A stretch of DNA of 64,000 nucleotides from JASBYZ01 sp029983705 (GTDB lineage: Bacteria > Actinomycetota > Coriobacteriia > Coriobacteriales > JAEZZM01): the NCBI GenBank assembly GCA_965119715.1, contig OZ221969.1, positions 434,001-498,000 on the forward strand. Reading direction: 5' to 3'. Of this stretch, positions 43,972-52,645 are shown piece after piece. The notes below the pieces were generated by a model. The model worked only from the letters and a program-made list of their open reading frames with translations, did no database searches and had not been told where the DNA came from. Made by a program: the position numbers and the translations under genes. Each line of letters opens with the position of its first letter. Position 1 is the stretch's first letter.

Positions 43972-45069
43972 CTATCCAATATCTCTGTATCTGTAAGCTG
44001 CAGAACATGAACCCTCAGATGAAACCATGCAAGGTCCAATAGGGTTTTGAGGTGTGCAAGCTCTATCAAAAAGCGGGCACTCACTTGGGTGCATGTGTCC
44101 GCGCAAAATTTCTCCGCACTTACATCCCTTGTGCTCTTTTGTTGGCTCTGGCTTAACATCGCTAAAGCGTTTTCTGGCATCAAGGTATGCGTAGGTATTA
44201 CTAAAGTCAAGGCCTGACTTTGGAATCATGCCAAGACCTCTCCACTCAACATCTACCTCGTCAAAGACCTCTGAGATAATGTTTTGAGCAGCAATGTTTC
44301 CCTCGTCTCTCACGCCGCGAGGGTAAGCGTTTTTAATAGCTGGCCTATCATGTTTTACCATGTCAACTAGCTCGTATATGCCAAGTAAAATATCAAGAGG
44401 CTCAAAACCGGTTACCACTCCTGGGATGTGATAGGTATCTGCCAAAAAGTAGTAAGGTTTGATGCCGGTAATAACTGAGACGTGGCCTGGCAAAATAAGC
44501 CCATCAAGGCCCAATTCTTTATCGTTAACAATAGCCTCTAGTGCATTTGGCATGGTTTTGTGTACTGAAAGAACCGAGAAGTTTTCTAATCCCTCTTCGT
44601 GTGCCTCAATTGCGGCTGATGCAACAATAGGGGCTGTGGTCTCAAAGCCAACACCTGCAAACACTACTTCTTTTTCTGGATTATCCTTAGCAATTTGAAT
44701 CGCATCAAGGGGGCTATAGCACACGCGCACATCTGCACCCTTGGCCTTCTCTTTTGCAAGCGAGGTAGAAGAGCCAGGTACGCGCATCATATCGCCAAAG
44801 GTGGTAAGAATGATGTCTTCCTCTTTTGAAAGAGCAATTGCCATGTCAAGATCTTTGTTTGCGCTTACGCAAACTGGGCATCCTGGGCCAGAAAGAAGAG
44901 TGATATTTTTTGGAAGCAAGCTTCTAAAACCGTAGCGAGCAATTGATACGGTATGGGTACCGCAAACCTCCATGAAGGTGTACTGCTTGCCTTCTGCTAA
45001 ATCTTCAAGTCGTTTAAGTGTTTCTTTGGTAAGCTCAGGATTTTTGAAAACAGATAAATCCATAGACAT
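43972..45069 (-). CDS. hypD: Hydrogenase maturation protein HypD
   Basis: 365 residues. Conserved EVCGTHTVSIARYG, LLSGPGCPVCV, and the [4Fe-4S] ligands in HKGCKCGEILRG and CMVSSEGSCSAAYRY. It assembles Fe(CN)2CO with HypC and HypE. It overlaps the hypC stop by one base. Confidence 0.96.
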   Translation of the reverse strand: MSMDLSVFKNPELTKETLKRLEDLAEGKQYTFMEVCGTHTVSIARYGFRSLLPKNITLLSGPGCPVCVSANKDLDMAIALSKEEDIILTTFGDMMRVPGSSTSLAKEKAKGADVRVCYSPLDAIQIAKDNPEKEVVFAGVGFETTAPIVASAAIEAHEEGLENFSVLSVHKTMPNALEAIVNDKELGLDGLILPGHVSVITGIKPYYFLADTYHIPGVVTGFEPLDILLGIYELVDMVKHDRPAIKNAYPRGVRDEGNIAAQNIISEVFDEVDVEWRGLGMIPKSGLDFSNTYAYLDARKRFSDVKPEPTKEHKGCKCGEILRGHMHPSECPLFDRACTPQNPIGPCMVSSEGSCSAAYRYRDIG

Positions 45070-45314
45070 TAAGCAAGACCTGCTTGAGTTTGTTCAATCT
45101 CATCAATTTCTTTGAGCAAATCTAAGGTCTCTTTAGCTGCGTCTTCAGTAATAACTTCAATTGAAAAACCTGCATGCATCAAAATGTAGTCGCCCACCTG
45201 AGCGTCAGGGGTAAGGCGAGTAGAAATCTCACGCTCCACACCCATCACATTAACTTTTGCAAGTTTAGTAACAGTATCATGCTCAGTAATCTGAGCCGGA
45301 ATTGCTAGGCACAT
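45069..45314 (-). CDS. hypC: Hydrogenase maturation chaperone HypC
   Basis: 81 residues, starting MCLAIPAQI with the functional Cys2. The central VGDYILMHAGFSIEVI strand is typical. It carries the iron group from HypD to the hydrogenase large subunit. The GAGGAG ribosome binding site lies seven bases before the ATG. Confidence 0.95.
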   Translation of the reverse strand: MCLAIPAQITEHDTVTKLAKVNVMGVEREISTRLTPDAQVGDYILMHAGFSIEVITEDAAKETLDLLKEIDEIEQTQAGLA

Positions 45315-45329
45315 TGTGCGCTCTCCTCA

Positions 45330-47714
45330 TTATGGTAACTGTGCAAGAGCAAAGCAGATCTGACCATACGAAATCCCACCGTCATTTGCAGGAAGTGCCC
45401 TGTTGGTAAGCACTGTAAGCCCTGCCTCTGTAAGCCCTGCACTCATCTCTTCAAGTAATAGCCTATTCATAAAACAACCGCCGCTTAAGGCTATAGTCTT
45501 TATAGTATAATCCTTTGAAAATTTTATGAGGTATCGATTAAAACTACTAGAAATCCCCTTATGAATTTTATAGGCAATCGCTTTTACATCTGTCCCAGCT
45601 TCCATATCATCTAAAACGGCACGTATAAGCGGGCGATAATCAAGCTCTTCACCTTTAAGTTCAAGTGAGTATGCCTCAAAAGATTTATCTGTATCAATTT
45701 GTTGGCGAGAAGCTCTTGGCAGCTTATGTGCAAAAGCTTCTAAAACAATTGCAGCTTCCCCTTCATATGTTGTCTGGGGACACAGTCCCAAAAGGGCACT
45801 TACTGCATCAAAAAGTCTTCCGGCACTACATGAGCTTGGGGTATTAATGTTTGCCTTGACCATACCGCACAAAAGCTTATAAGTTTCTTGTGGTAAGTTC
45901 TCTAGGTAGCGCTTTGCTGCAGGGTGATCTTGGAGATCTGTATCATGCAAAACAAATGCTGCAATTCTCCACGGCTCTTTTATCGCAGCGCTTCCGCTTG
46001 GAAGTTTTAGGTGGCGCAGGTGACAAAGCCTCTCTAGCTTCTTATAATCGCCTACAAAAATCTCTCCACCCCATAGCGTGTTATCGTCTCCAAGGCCAGT
46101 GCCATCTAAGGCAACTCCAAGTACCTTTTCTTTACAGGCGTGCTCAGCTAAAACAGAGGCAATATGTGCGCGGTGGTGCTGGATTAAGGTCCTTTGTAAG
46201 TTTTCTTTTTTGCCGCGCTCAAGTGCATACTTACTGGAGAGATATTCTGGATGCATATCTTGGGTTATGTTGTCTGGGCTGTAGTTAAGCAGACGCTCAT
46301 AGGCTTCAATACGCTCTTCAAAGGTTTGTAGGGTTGCAAGGTTTTCTAAGTCTCCAATATGCTCACTTACAAAAGAGGTGTTATGTCGTGAGAGGGTAAA
46401 GGTGCTTTTTTGTTCTGGTCCCACGCCTAAGATGAGAGCGTCTTTTTGAAGGTGTTCAGGTATCTCAAGGGGTCCAGGGGCATATCCTCTTGCGCGCCTA
46501 ATCATAGTAAGTTTGCCGTTTACCACACGCACAACAGAGTCATCAATTCTTTGAAGTATAGGGCGGTCATGTATAAGGTAGGCATCTGCAATATGTGAGA
46601 GCTTCTCAAAGGCCTCATCTTCATCTTTAACAAGCGGCTCTTCACTAATGTTTGCACTTGTCATCACCAAAGGACGCTTAACTAAATCCAAAAGTAGGTG
46701 GTGAAGTGGGGTGTAGGGAAGCATGACGCCAAGCTCTACCAGCTCTCCGTATACCTCAGGTGCAAGTGTGCGCTCAGGGTTTCCGGCTTGAGGCACCTCT
46801 TGGTCAATTCCTAAAAGTTTTAAGAGCACTATTGGTCTAATAGTTCCGCTTAAAACTTCTTCTTCAAGATTATTTACAGAAGCATAGTCTTTGACCATTT
46901 CAAGATTTGGCATCATTACTGCAAGTGCCTTATTACTGCGCTTTTTTCGCTCGCGCAGCGCTTGTACCGCTTTACTGTTTGTAGCATCACAGGCAAGGTG
47001 GTAGCCACCAAGTCCTTTAATAGCTATAACTTTGCCCTCAATAAGGGCATCTGCACAGCGCTCTAAAATAGCATCACTTTCGCGCCTTCTGTCTGCTAGC
47101 TCTGAAGCACTTACGCTGAGGTGCTCTGTATCTTCAATCCACTCAACTTGAGGCCCGCACATAAAGCAGGCGTTAGGTTGGGCATGGTGTCTGCGACTTA
47201 GATATGAATCATATTCTGCCTGGCACTCAGGACACATCTTAAACTTTGACATGGAGGTCTGAGCCCTGTCATAGGGTAGGTGGTGGATTACCGTGTAGCG
47301 AGGTCCGCAGTCTGTGCAATTGGTAAAAGGGTAGTGATACCTGCGATTTTCTGGATCAAAAAAGTCTTCACAGCAGTTTTTGCAGGTAGCAATATCTGGA
47401 GAAACAAAGGCAGGAGCCTTTTCATGAGCATCGGATTCTTTGATGTAGAAATCTTTAGCTGCTTTGTCTTCGTCTTCTATCTTTGACGAGTAACTTTCGT
47501 AGTGTTCAATGCGCGCCTGAGGAGGAAATCCACTTTTCAGGCGCGCTTCAAAATCATCAAGTGCATCAGTGCTGCCAAGGGCATGAATGTGCACACCCCC
47601 AACAGAGTTTAAAACCCAACCCTTAATATTTGCAGCTATTGCATGGCGCATAATGGTTGGGCGCATGCCCACCCCTTGCACAATACCCGTGATTTTTATG
47701 TCTCGTGCGTGCAT
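45330..47714 (-). CDS. hypF: Carbamoyltransferase HypF
   Basis: 794 residues. Acylphosphatase domain (about 1-95, GIVQGVGMRPTIMR), two zinc-finger sets (CKNCCEDFFDPENRRYHY, CPECQ, CFMCG), a YrdC-like domain (IAIKGLGGYHLACDA), and a Kae1-like domain with HHRAHIASVLAEH and SGGCFMNRLL. It transfers carbamoyl from carbamoyl phosphate to HypE. hypA, hypB and hydrogenase structural genes are not in the window. Confidence 0.96.
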   Translation of the reverse strand: MHARDIKITGIVQGVGMRPTIMRHAIAANIKGWVLNSVGGVHIHALGSTDALDDFEARLKSGFPPQARIEHYESYSSKIEDEDKAAKDFYIKESDAHEKAPAFVSPDIATCKNCCEDFFDPENRRYHYPFTNCTDCGPRYTVIHHLPYDRAQTSMSKFKMCPECQAEYDSYLSRRHHAQPNACFMCGPQVEWIEDTEHLSVSASELADRRRESDAILERCADALIEGKVIAIKGLGGYHLACDATNSKAVQALRERKKRSNKALAVMMPNLEMVKDYASVNNLEEEVLSGTIRPIVLLKLLGIDQEVPQAGNPERTLAPEVYGELVELGVMLPYTPLHHLLLDLVKRPLVMTSANISEEPLVKDEDEAFEKLSHIADAYLIHDRPILQRIDDSVVRVVNGKLTMIRRARGYAPGPLEIPEHLQKDALILGVGPEQKSTFTLSRHNTSFVSEHIGDLENLATLQTFEERIEAYERLLNYSPDNITQDMHPEYLSSKYALERGKKENLQRTLIQHHRAHIASVLAEHACKEKVLGVALDGTGLGDDNTLWGGEIFVGDYKKLERLCHLRHLKLPSGSAAIKEPWRIAAFVLHDTDLQDHPAAKRYLENLPQETYKLLCGMVKANINTPSSCSAGRLFDAVSALLGLCPQTTYEGEAAIVLEAFAHKLPRASRQQIDTDKSFEAYSLELKGEELDYRPLIRAVLDDMEAGTDVKAIAYKIHKGISSSFNRYLIKFSKDYTIKTIALSGGCFMNRLLLEEMSAGLTEAGLTVLTNRALPANDGGISYGQICFALAQLP

Positions 47715-47734
47715 GGTGTAGACCTATCTATGTT

Positions 47735-47989
47735 CTAAACTAAGTTTACGCTTGCTGATCCAAGTTCTTGGTCGTCCTTATCGATAATATCGCCAAGCTC
47801 ATCAAGCTTTGCGCGAACATCATCAAGCATTTGCTGAACTTCGCCAAGCTCTTTTTGGCTGCGCTCAAATTGAGCATTTTCTGCCATGTGATACATTCTG
47901 TGAGTCCAGCGTCTGGTGAGCGCGATGGTCTCATCAATTTGAGTGATGGTGTCTTTGAGTTGAGAAGTGTTAACGCCGTTAGTGCACAT
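47735..47989 (-). CDS. Small coiled-coil protein, 84 residues
   Basis: No family recognised. Largely helical with heptad-like spacing (LKDTITQIDETIALTRRW, then EVQQMLDDVRAKLDEL) and no signal peptide. GAAAGG lies nine bases before the ATG. It sits 12 bases after the PIN-TPR gene and 20 bases before hypF, so it is part of the operon. It may be an adaptor or a structural protein. Confidence 0.65.
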   Translation of the reverse strand: MCTNGVNTSQLKDTITQIDETIALTRRWTHRMYHMAENAQFERSQKELGEVQQMLDDVRAKLDELGDIIDKDDQELGSASVNLV

Positions 47990-48001
47990 ATCAATCCTTT
48001 C

Positions 48002-49177
48002 TTATAACACTACGCCATCTGATGGAGTGTTTAGTATTTTATCTCTTTCGTTGTTAATTTGCTGGATAAAAGACTGCGATGAGCTTACGTATTGCTCAAG
48101 CTCGGGGTTGTCTTTGGCAAGGCTAATTACCTTTTCAAAGAGCTGCTGAGCTGCATCGTAGTCTCGTCTACCCTGCATGTATACAATACCAAGATAATAA
48201 TTTGCTTCAACGTTATCTGAGTCTAGGGTAAGCGCTTTGCTCAAAGTAGAGATTGCTTTATCCGTTGAACCTGAATAGAAGGACAAAATACCCATCTTAT
48301 TGAGGGAATCTTTGTCATCAGGTTTAATTTCAAGCTTTCTTTCAAAGTACTCTGTTCCTCTGTTTGCATACGTTACCGCAGTTGCGGGGTCTTCCTTTAC
48401 CGTTTTTTGGTAGAGGTCAAAGTAAGCGTTACCAACGGTGGTAAGCGCTGCCGTATTTTGTGGCTGAGTTTGCAAGAGTAGAAGCGCATCAATAATAGTT
48501 GCCTGGTCTTGGGCCACAAAGTTTCTATACTCTGATGGAAGCGAGGTTAGAGTTGGGGTTTCTGGTCGCTTGTCACCGGCAAGCTGCAAGAGCAAAAAGA
48601 GGGTGGCTAAAAATATTGCGAGAGCCACCATTAAAATCGTGAGCGGTGTTTTATATTTCTGGAACGGTTTTACGATATATTTTTTGGTAAAGGTCGAGTT
48701 AAGCTCATCGTTATGCCTTAGGACTGCAAGGCCATAAGACTGTGCTTTAAGTAACATATTTAAGTCAGAAGTTACCAAGATGACGTGGCGACCCTTGCCG
48801 TCTCCTGCCATCTCTTCTTCTTGAAGACGCACTGCTTGGGCAACAATTCTGTCATCAGGACTTTTGGCCGAGAGGCCCTCGGGCATATTTTGGCGCACAT
48901 CATAGTAGAGCACGTGAAGCTCTCCGCCTTGAGGAAGCTTTACGCCTTCGATTAAAGACTTGCCTTCAGAGAGCTCAAAGAGCATACGAGAAAACTCTCG
49001 TCCGTTAAAACGGGTGTCAGCATCCGCGCGTCCAATTTTAATCTTGTCTACCTCGGCAAGAACCGTGTCTGTAACCGCCACGAGCTTATCGCCATAGGTA
49101 TTTAAGACATCTGGATCAGTTAAAATTACGTTTGTATCTAAGACAAAAATATAATCTTCGGGGTTTTTTTCTGTCAT
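48002..49177 (-). CDS. PIN-domain, membrane segment and TPR repeats in one protein
   Basis: 391 residues. Residues 1-165 form a PhoH2-like PIN nuclease domain: D14 in FVLDTNVIL, E42 in VLAEVDK, D108/D109 in SPDDRIV, and D138 in VTSDLNML are the expected acidic metal ligands. A membrane helix follows at 178-200. After it, TPR repeats are seen at about 245-380, with patterns such as ALTTVGNAYFDLYQ, SLNKMGILSFYSGSTDKA and EANYYLGIVYMQG. PIN would face the cytoplasm and TPR the outside. I do not know this combination. It starts six bases after the secreted-protein gene. Confidence 0.75.
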   Translation of the reverse strand: MTEKNPEDYIFVLDTNVILTDPDVLNTYGDKLVAVTDTVLAEVDKIKIGRADADTRFNGREFSRMLFELSEGKSLIEGVKLPQGGELHVLYYDVRQNMPEGLSAKSPDDRIVAQAVRLQEEEMAGDGKGRHVILVTSDLNMLLKAQSYGLAVLRHNDELNSTFTKKYIVKPFQKYKTPLTILMVALAIFLATLFLLLQLAGDKRPETPTLTSLPSEYRNFVAQDQATIIDALLLLQTQPQNTAALTTVGNAYFDLYQKTVKEDPATAVTYANRGTEYFERKLEIKPDDKDSLNKMGILSFYSGSTDKAISTLSKALTLDSDNVEANYYLGIVYMQGRRDYDAAQQLFEKVISLAKDNPELEQYVSSSQSFIQQINNERDKILNTPSDGVVL

Positions 49178-49183
49178 CTTTTG

Positions 49184-51472
49184 CTAGTCCTTAGTGTCAT
49201 CTTTAGTTTGATGCCCATGATAATAGATATGCTCATCATCAATTAAGCTGGAGTTTGACTCCTCAGGAGCATCAAAAAACTCAAGCGCTTCTGGGTCATC
49301 CGGCTTTAATACCACCAAATCTTCCAAAAGACCCGCTTTGATATCTCCAAGCTCTGAATCTATCTCTTCATCATGTATTGGTAGCGTACCATGTGTCTGT
49401 CTTAGACGTCTGCGCATGAACATGATAAGAATAAGAAAAACAAGGGAGATTAACAAAAGCACTAATATAATATCAAGTCTTAAGGCATCAATTGCGAATG
49501 CTTCTTCTTTTACTAAAAAATCCCCGGCATACAGATCAACATAGAGGGTGTGCTCAAGTACGTTTGACTGGGTGAAGGCAACCGGAATTGAGACATAGTT
49601 TTCACCGGTAAGCGTGGATACCTTAACGTTTTGGTAGTATTCGGGCTCTTTTACGCTCAGAGAAGGGCCTCCGTGGGCCTTAAGAGTAAAGTGCAAAATC
49701 TCAGGCGTATGAGATACCACCTGAATAGGTACAGACCCGCTTGCATTTTTAATCTGGTTATTTTGGGTGGTAATTTTAATGCTTGCCACCAGGTCTTCAA
49801 GGTATCCCTTAGTTTCGTTTAAGAGCTGATGGCGATAATTAATTGTTTTGGTATCAAGCATTACCAAAGACATTGATTGAGCGTGAATCATATTAAGAGA
49901 GAGCTCATCAATTTTTCTTTTCTCATTATTTTTTCTGTGGGTGTCAATCATATTGGCATACATATGAAAGAGGGTATTTGCCTGCTTATAGTCTTTAAAG
50001 TAGCTGGAATACTGGGTTGAAGGTAAATGTGAGCTGTCAATGGTTGCCTCAGCTTTGTGCGCGCTCATAGATTCCACAAGCTCGCTTAGTGAAACAAACT
50101 TTATCCAGCCCTGGTTGTTTCCGCGCTTGATGGTAGATATTGCCTTATCTTTTGTAGTTTCATCAAGTCCTAAGTGCTGTTCAATAATTAAGCCGTCATC
50201 AGTGTAGGAATCGCGGTTTAAGTAGTGCTTAAAGCTCTCTTCAAACATGAGCGCCTCAGGTTTTGTAGCCTGTGCCTGCTCATACTCTTCTGAAGGAACA
50301 ATAAGTTTTAAGTTGAGAGCCTCCTCTGTGTAGCCAAGTGCAGAAAGTTTGTTGTCAAAAGGCTCACTAAAATTGAGCTGACTTTTGTGCACAAGAGCGT
50401 AAGGCACCTCGTTTCGCTCCAAAATTTTGAGGCTCTCTGGGCTCACGTCAACTTTTTCTGGCGCATATATTAAGTTACCAGGGCTTTGCACGGCTGGCCG
50501 GCTATCAAAGACACTTGCCGGATTAAACTGCAGGTGTTCAAGGTAGTTACTTTGGCTGTCATTCATAAGGGCAAGCGAGGGATTAGAGTATCCCTGCCAG
50601 GAAAGCTGCAATCTTCCATGGTCTACATTGTTTTTAATGTCAGATATAAGCTCATGGTATAAAATCTGCTTGCTCTCCGTTAAAGGTGAAGGGTGATCTG
50701 GATCTAAATTTGCAAGGTAGGTCCAGTCTTTTGCTGTGACATACGGAAGCGATAAGGTCATGCGCGCATCTTTGTGCACTGAAAGCTCACTTAAGACATC
50801 GAGTAAGTTTTGGGCGATAGGCTCATAGTGTTCTATAAGATCAGTAAGTGGAGTTTCATCTGGACTTACAAGTGGCGGCATAGATATGGTAAGTACAAGA
50901 GCAGTTTGAAGGGGTACTCGCACCTCATCGTAGACATAAATAACAAAGCTTTGCTCATAGGTATCCACACTCATTTTGTGTGCGTTTGAGATAGACACCT
51001 CAAGTGTGTAGAGACCAGGCTTTAGCACTGCAGGAGCATTTACCTGGTTTTTAAGGTCAATACCTTGAGCTAAATCTTCTGCTTTAAGCTCTGCTCCATA
51101 AAGAGGTATTGAGTAGTCTGCAAGCTCTTTATCTTCACTAAAGCGTTCATGAATTACTTTTTGAGATACAACCTTGCCCTCAGAGTCTTTAAGGGTAAGC
51201 GAAGTTTGAGCTGAAACACTAGACTGCGTGAGTTCAAAGCTTACGTGTGCAAAGAGTGCTTCGTGTGCGGGGTGTGAGCCAGAAACAAAAATACTCACCG
51301 GCATATCTGAGTTTGTTTTGGCTGGAGTGGGAGATAGGGCATAATTAGTATCAAGCGCACTTGCAAAGGCTGGGCGCGCTGGAATAAGAGCTATAAGACA
51401 CAGGATGATGAAGGCAGCAAGGGCGCTGCAAAAAAGATGTGCATATCGTTTAGCATGAGGCATATCTTTCAT
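49184..51472 (-). CDS. Large exported protein, DUF6049-like
   Basis: 762 residues. A signal peptide (about 1-38, ending ARPAFASA) precedes a long extracytoplasmic part. One C-terminal membrane helix (LDIILVLLLISLVFLILIMF, about 688-708) and an acidic cytoplasmic tail follow. The layout matches the actinobacterial DUF6049 type, often near cell-envelope genes; domain function is unknown. First gene of the operon leading to hypF; the ATG has a weak ribosome binding site. Confidence 0.6.
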   Translation of the reverse strand: MKDMPHAKRYAHLFCSALAAFIILCLIALIPARPAFASALDTNYALSPTPAKTNSDMPVSIFVSGSHPAHEALFAHVSFELTQSSVSAQTSLTLKDSEGKVVSQKVIHERFSEDKELADYSIPLYGAELKAEDLAQGIDLKNQVNAPAVLKPGLYTLEVSISNAHKMSVDTYEQSFVIYVYDEVRVPLQTALVLTISMPPLVSPDETPLTDLIEHYEPIAQNLLDVLSELSVHKDARMTLSLPYVTAKDWTYLANLDPDHPSPLTESKQILYHELISDIKNNVDHGRLQLSWQGYSNPSLALMNDSQSNYLEHLQFNPASVFDSRPAVQSPGNLIYAPEKVDVSPESLKILERNEVPYALVHKSQLNFSEPFDNKLSALGYTEEALNLKLIVPSEEYEQAQATKPEALMFEESFKHYLNRDSYTDDGLIIEQHLGLDETTKDKAISTIKRGNNQGWIKFVSLSELVESMSAHKAEATIDSSHLPSTQYSSYFKDYKQANTLFHMYANMIDTHRKNNEKRKIDELSLNMIHAQSMSLVMLDTKTINYRHQLLNETKGYLEDLVASIKITTQNNQIKNASGSVPIQVVSHTPEILHFTLKAHGGPSLSVKEPEYYQNVKVSTLTGENYVSIPVAFTQSNVLEHTLYVDLYAGDFLVKEEAFAIDALRLDIILVLLLISLVFLILIMFMRRRLRQTHGTLPIHDEEIDSELGDIKAGLLEDLVVLKPDDPEALEFFDAPEESNSSLIDDEHIYYHGHQTKDDTKD

Positions 51473-51544
51473 CCTTATAGATATAAGAGTTAAGCTACAA
51501 GCTTATACTACTAAAAAGAGTATAAAAAGAGTGAAGGTAAATCT

Positions 51545-52081
51545 ATGACCACAAACAAAAATGATGAAAGTTGGGCTTATGCGGCTCAACTTAGCGATGA
51601 GCTCAAAGATTTAACTGATACCGGAGTGCTTTTGGGCGGCAGCATTCCTGCTGAAGTCTTATTTATTAGTAGCGCACTTAAAGATGCTCCAGAAAGTCAA
51701 AATTTAATTGAGCCAGATGCGTTAGATGCCTTAGAAAAATCTCTTGATGCGCTTGGCTATTTAGAAAACTCATACACTATTTTATCCAGTGTAAGCCTTG
51801 GACCTGATAATGTGGCCCTTGATTTGCCCAAAGAACTTATGCGCCTTGCAATTGAGGTAATAGATCCGGTAAGCATTATTAGTTTGGATAAAAAATCAAG
51901 TTCACTCTTATTTGATGCTTATGAGCAGCAAAAAAGTCCACAATTTGGCTCCTTAGAGCAAATCTTAGGCAGAAAGGTGCTTATTTTAGACGGTTTTGCC
52001 AAAAGCCTTGATAATCCAAAAGAAAAGCAGCTTATGTGGCACGCCTTAAAAAAGTTGCCACCTGAGCAAGCTCCATACTAA
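51545..52081 (+). CDS. Hypothetical protein, 178 residues
   Basis: No family recognised. Acidic, with alternating alpha/beta segments (EVLFISSALKDAPES, VIDPVSIISLDKKSSSLL, GRKVLILDGFAKSL); no signal peptide or membrane helix. GAAGG ribosome binding site. It is divergent from the exported-protein operon across 70 bases, so a shared control region is possible. Confidence 0.65.
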   Translation: MTTNKNDESWAYAAQLSDELKDLTDTGVLLGGSIPAEVLFISSALKDAPESQNLIEPDALDALEKSLDALGYLENSYTILSSVSLGPDNVALDLPKELMRLAIEVIDPVSIISLDKKSSSLLFDAYEQQKSPQFGSLEQILGRKVLILDGFAKSLDNPKEKQLMWHALKKLPPEQAPY

Positions 52082-52084
52082 GCA

Positions 52085-52124
52085 AAAAAGTAAGGCCGCC
52101 CAAAGTAGTTGAGCGACCTTACTG
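52085..52124 (-). terminator. Terminator of the ferredoxin gene
   Basis: AGTAAGG (52089-52095) pairs with CCTTACT (52117-52123), with an inner CGC/GCG. On the minus strand TTTTTT follows, so it ends the ferredoxin transcript; it could also act on the convergent gene. Confidence 0.8.
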
Positions 52125-52153
52125 GTATAGCTGTATTTGTTTTGTAAGAAATT

Positions 52154-52342
52154 TTAGTCTTCTACAATCTCAACGATGCAACCCATGGGGCAGTCTTCCA
52201 TGCAGTCACCGCAGGCGATGCATGAATCTTCATCAATAACTTCTGCTGCGTCATCTATGATGTCAAGTACGCCCTCTGGACATACATCAATACAAATACC
52301 ACAAGCTGAACAATCGTCAGCTTCAATAACTGGATGTGCCAT
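52154..52342 (-). CDS. 2x[4Fe-4S] ferredoxin
   Basis: 62 residues with two cluster motifs, CSACGICIDVCPEG and CIACGDCMEDCPMG. An acidic electron carrier that could accept electrons from the pyruvate:ferredoxin oxidoreductase encoded in the window. The start follows GGAGGAATAG. It is monocistronic, with its own terminator. Confidence 0.95.
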   Translation of the reverse strand: MAHPVIEADDCSACGICIDVCPEGVLDIIDDAAEVIDEDSCIACGDCMEDCPMGCIVEIVED

Positions 52343-52511
52343 CTATTCCTCCGTTCTGCAATAAATACAGATAAAATCTCTCCCATAGATTTACACCAAA
52401 GAATACCATCAATATGTGACTTGGCAAGTACAAATTGCATATTTATTTATATGTTTATTGTGATGGGCAGGTTAGGGCTTTAGTTTATCTATCAAATTTC
52501 TTTCACAAAAC

Positions 52512-52563
52512 CTTATATACACACACTTAGATTTTGTATAAGATTAGAACTCATGGGTATAGT
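52512..52563 (+). promoter_or_regulatory. dnaK promoter region
   Basis: The 303-bp gap between ferredoxin and dnaK contains -35 TTGTAT (52534-52539) and -10 TATAGT (52558-52563) with an 18-bp spacer. An inverted repeat CTTATA (52512-52517)/TATAAG (52537-52542) overlaps the -35. I see no clear HAIR or CIRCE consensus. ACTTG-G-CAAGT (52419-52429) is a small palindrome nearer the ferredoxin gene. Confidence 0.45.
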
Positions 52564-52645
52564 ATCTTACGTTAAACAAAGTAGCGTGTTTTGTAAAACT
52601 ACAAATACACAGGTTAATGCTCGTATTTAGGAGGAACTTAAGTTT

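Noticed and set aside
52343..52645. HAIR or CIRCE heat-shock operators before dnaK
   Set aside because: I looked for CTTGAGT-N7-ACTCAAG and TTAGCACTC-N9-GAGTGCTAA and found no convincing copy, though hspR is present.
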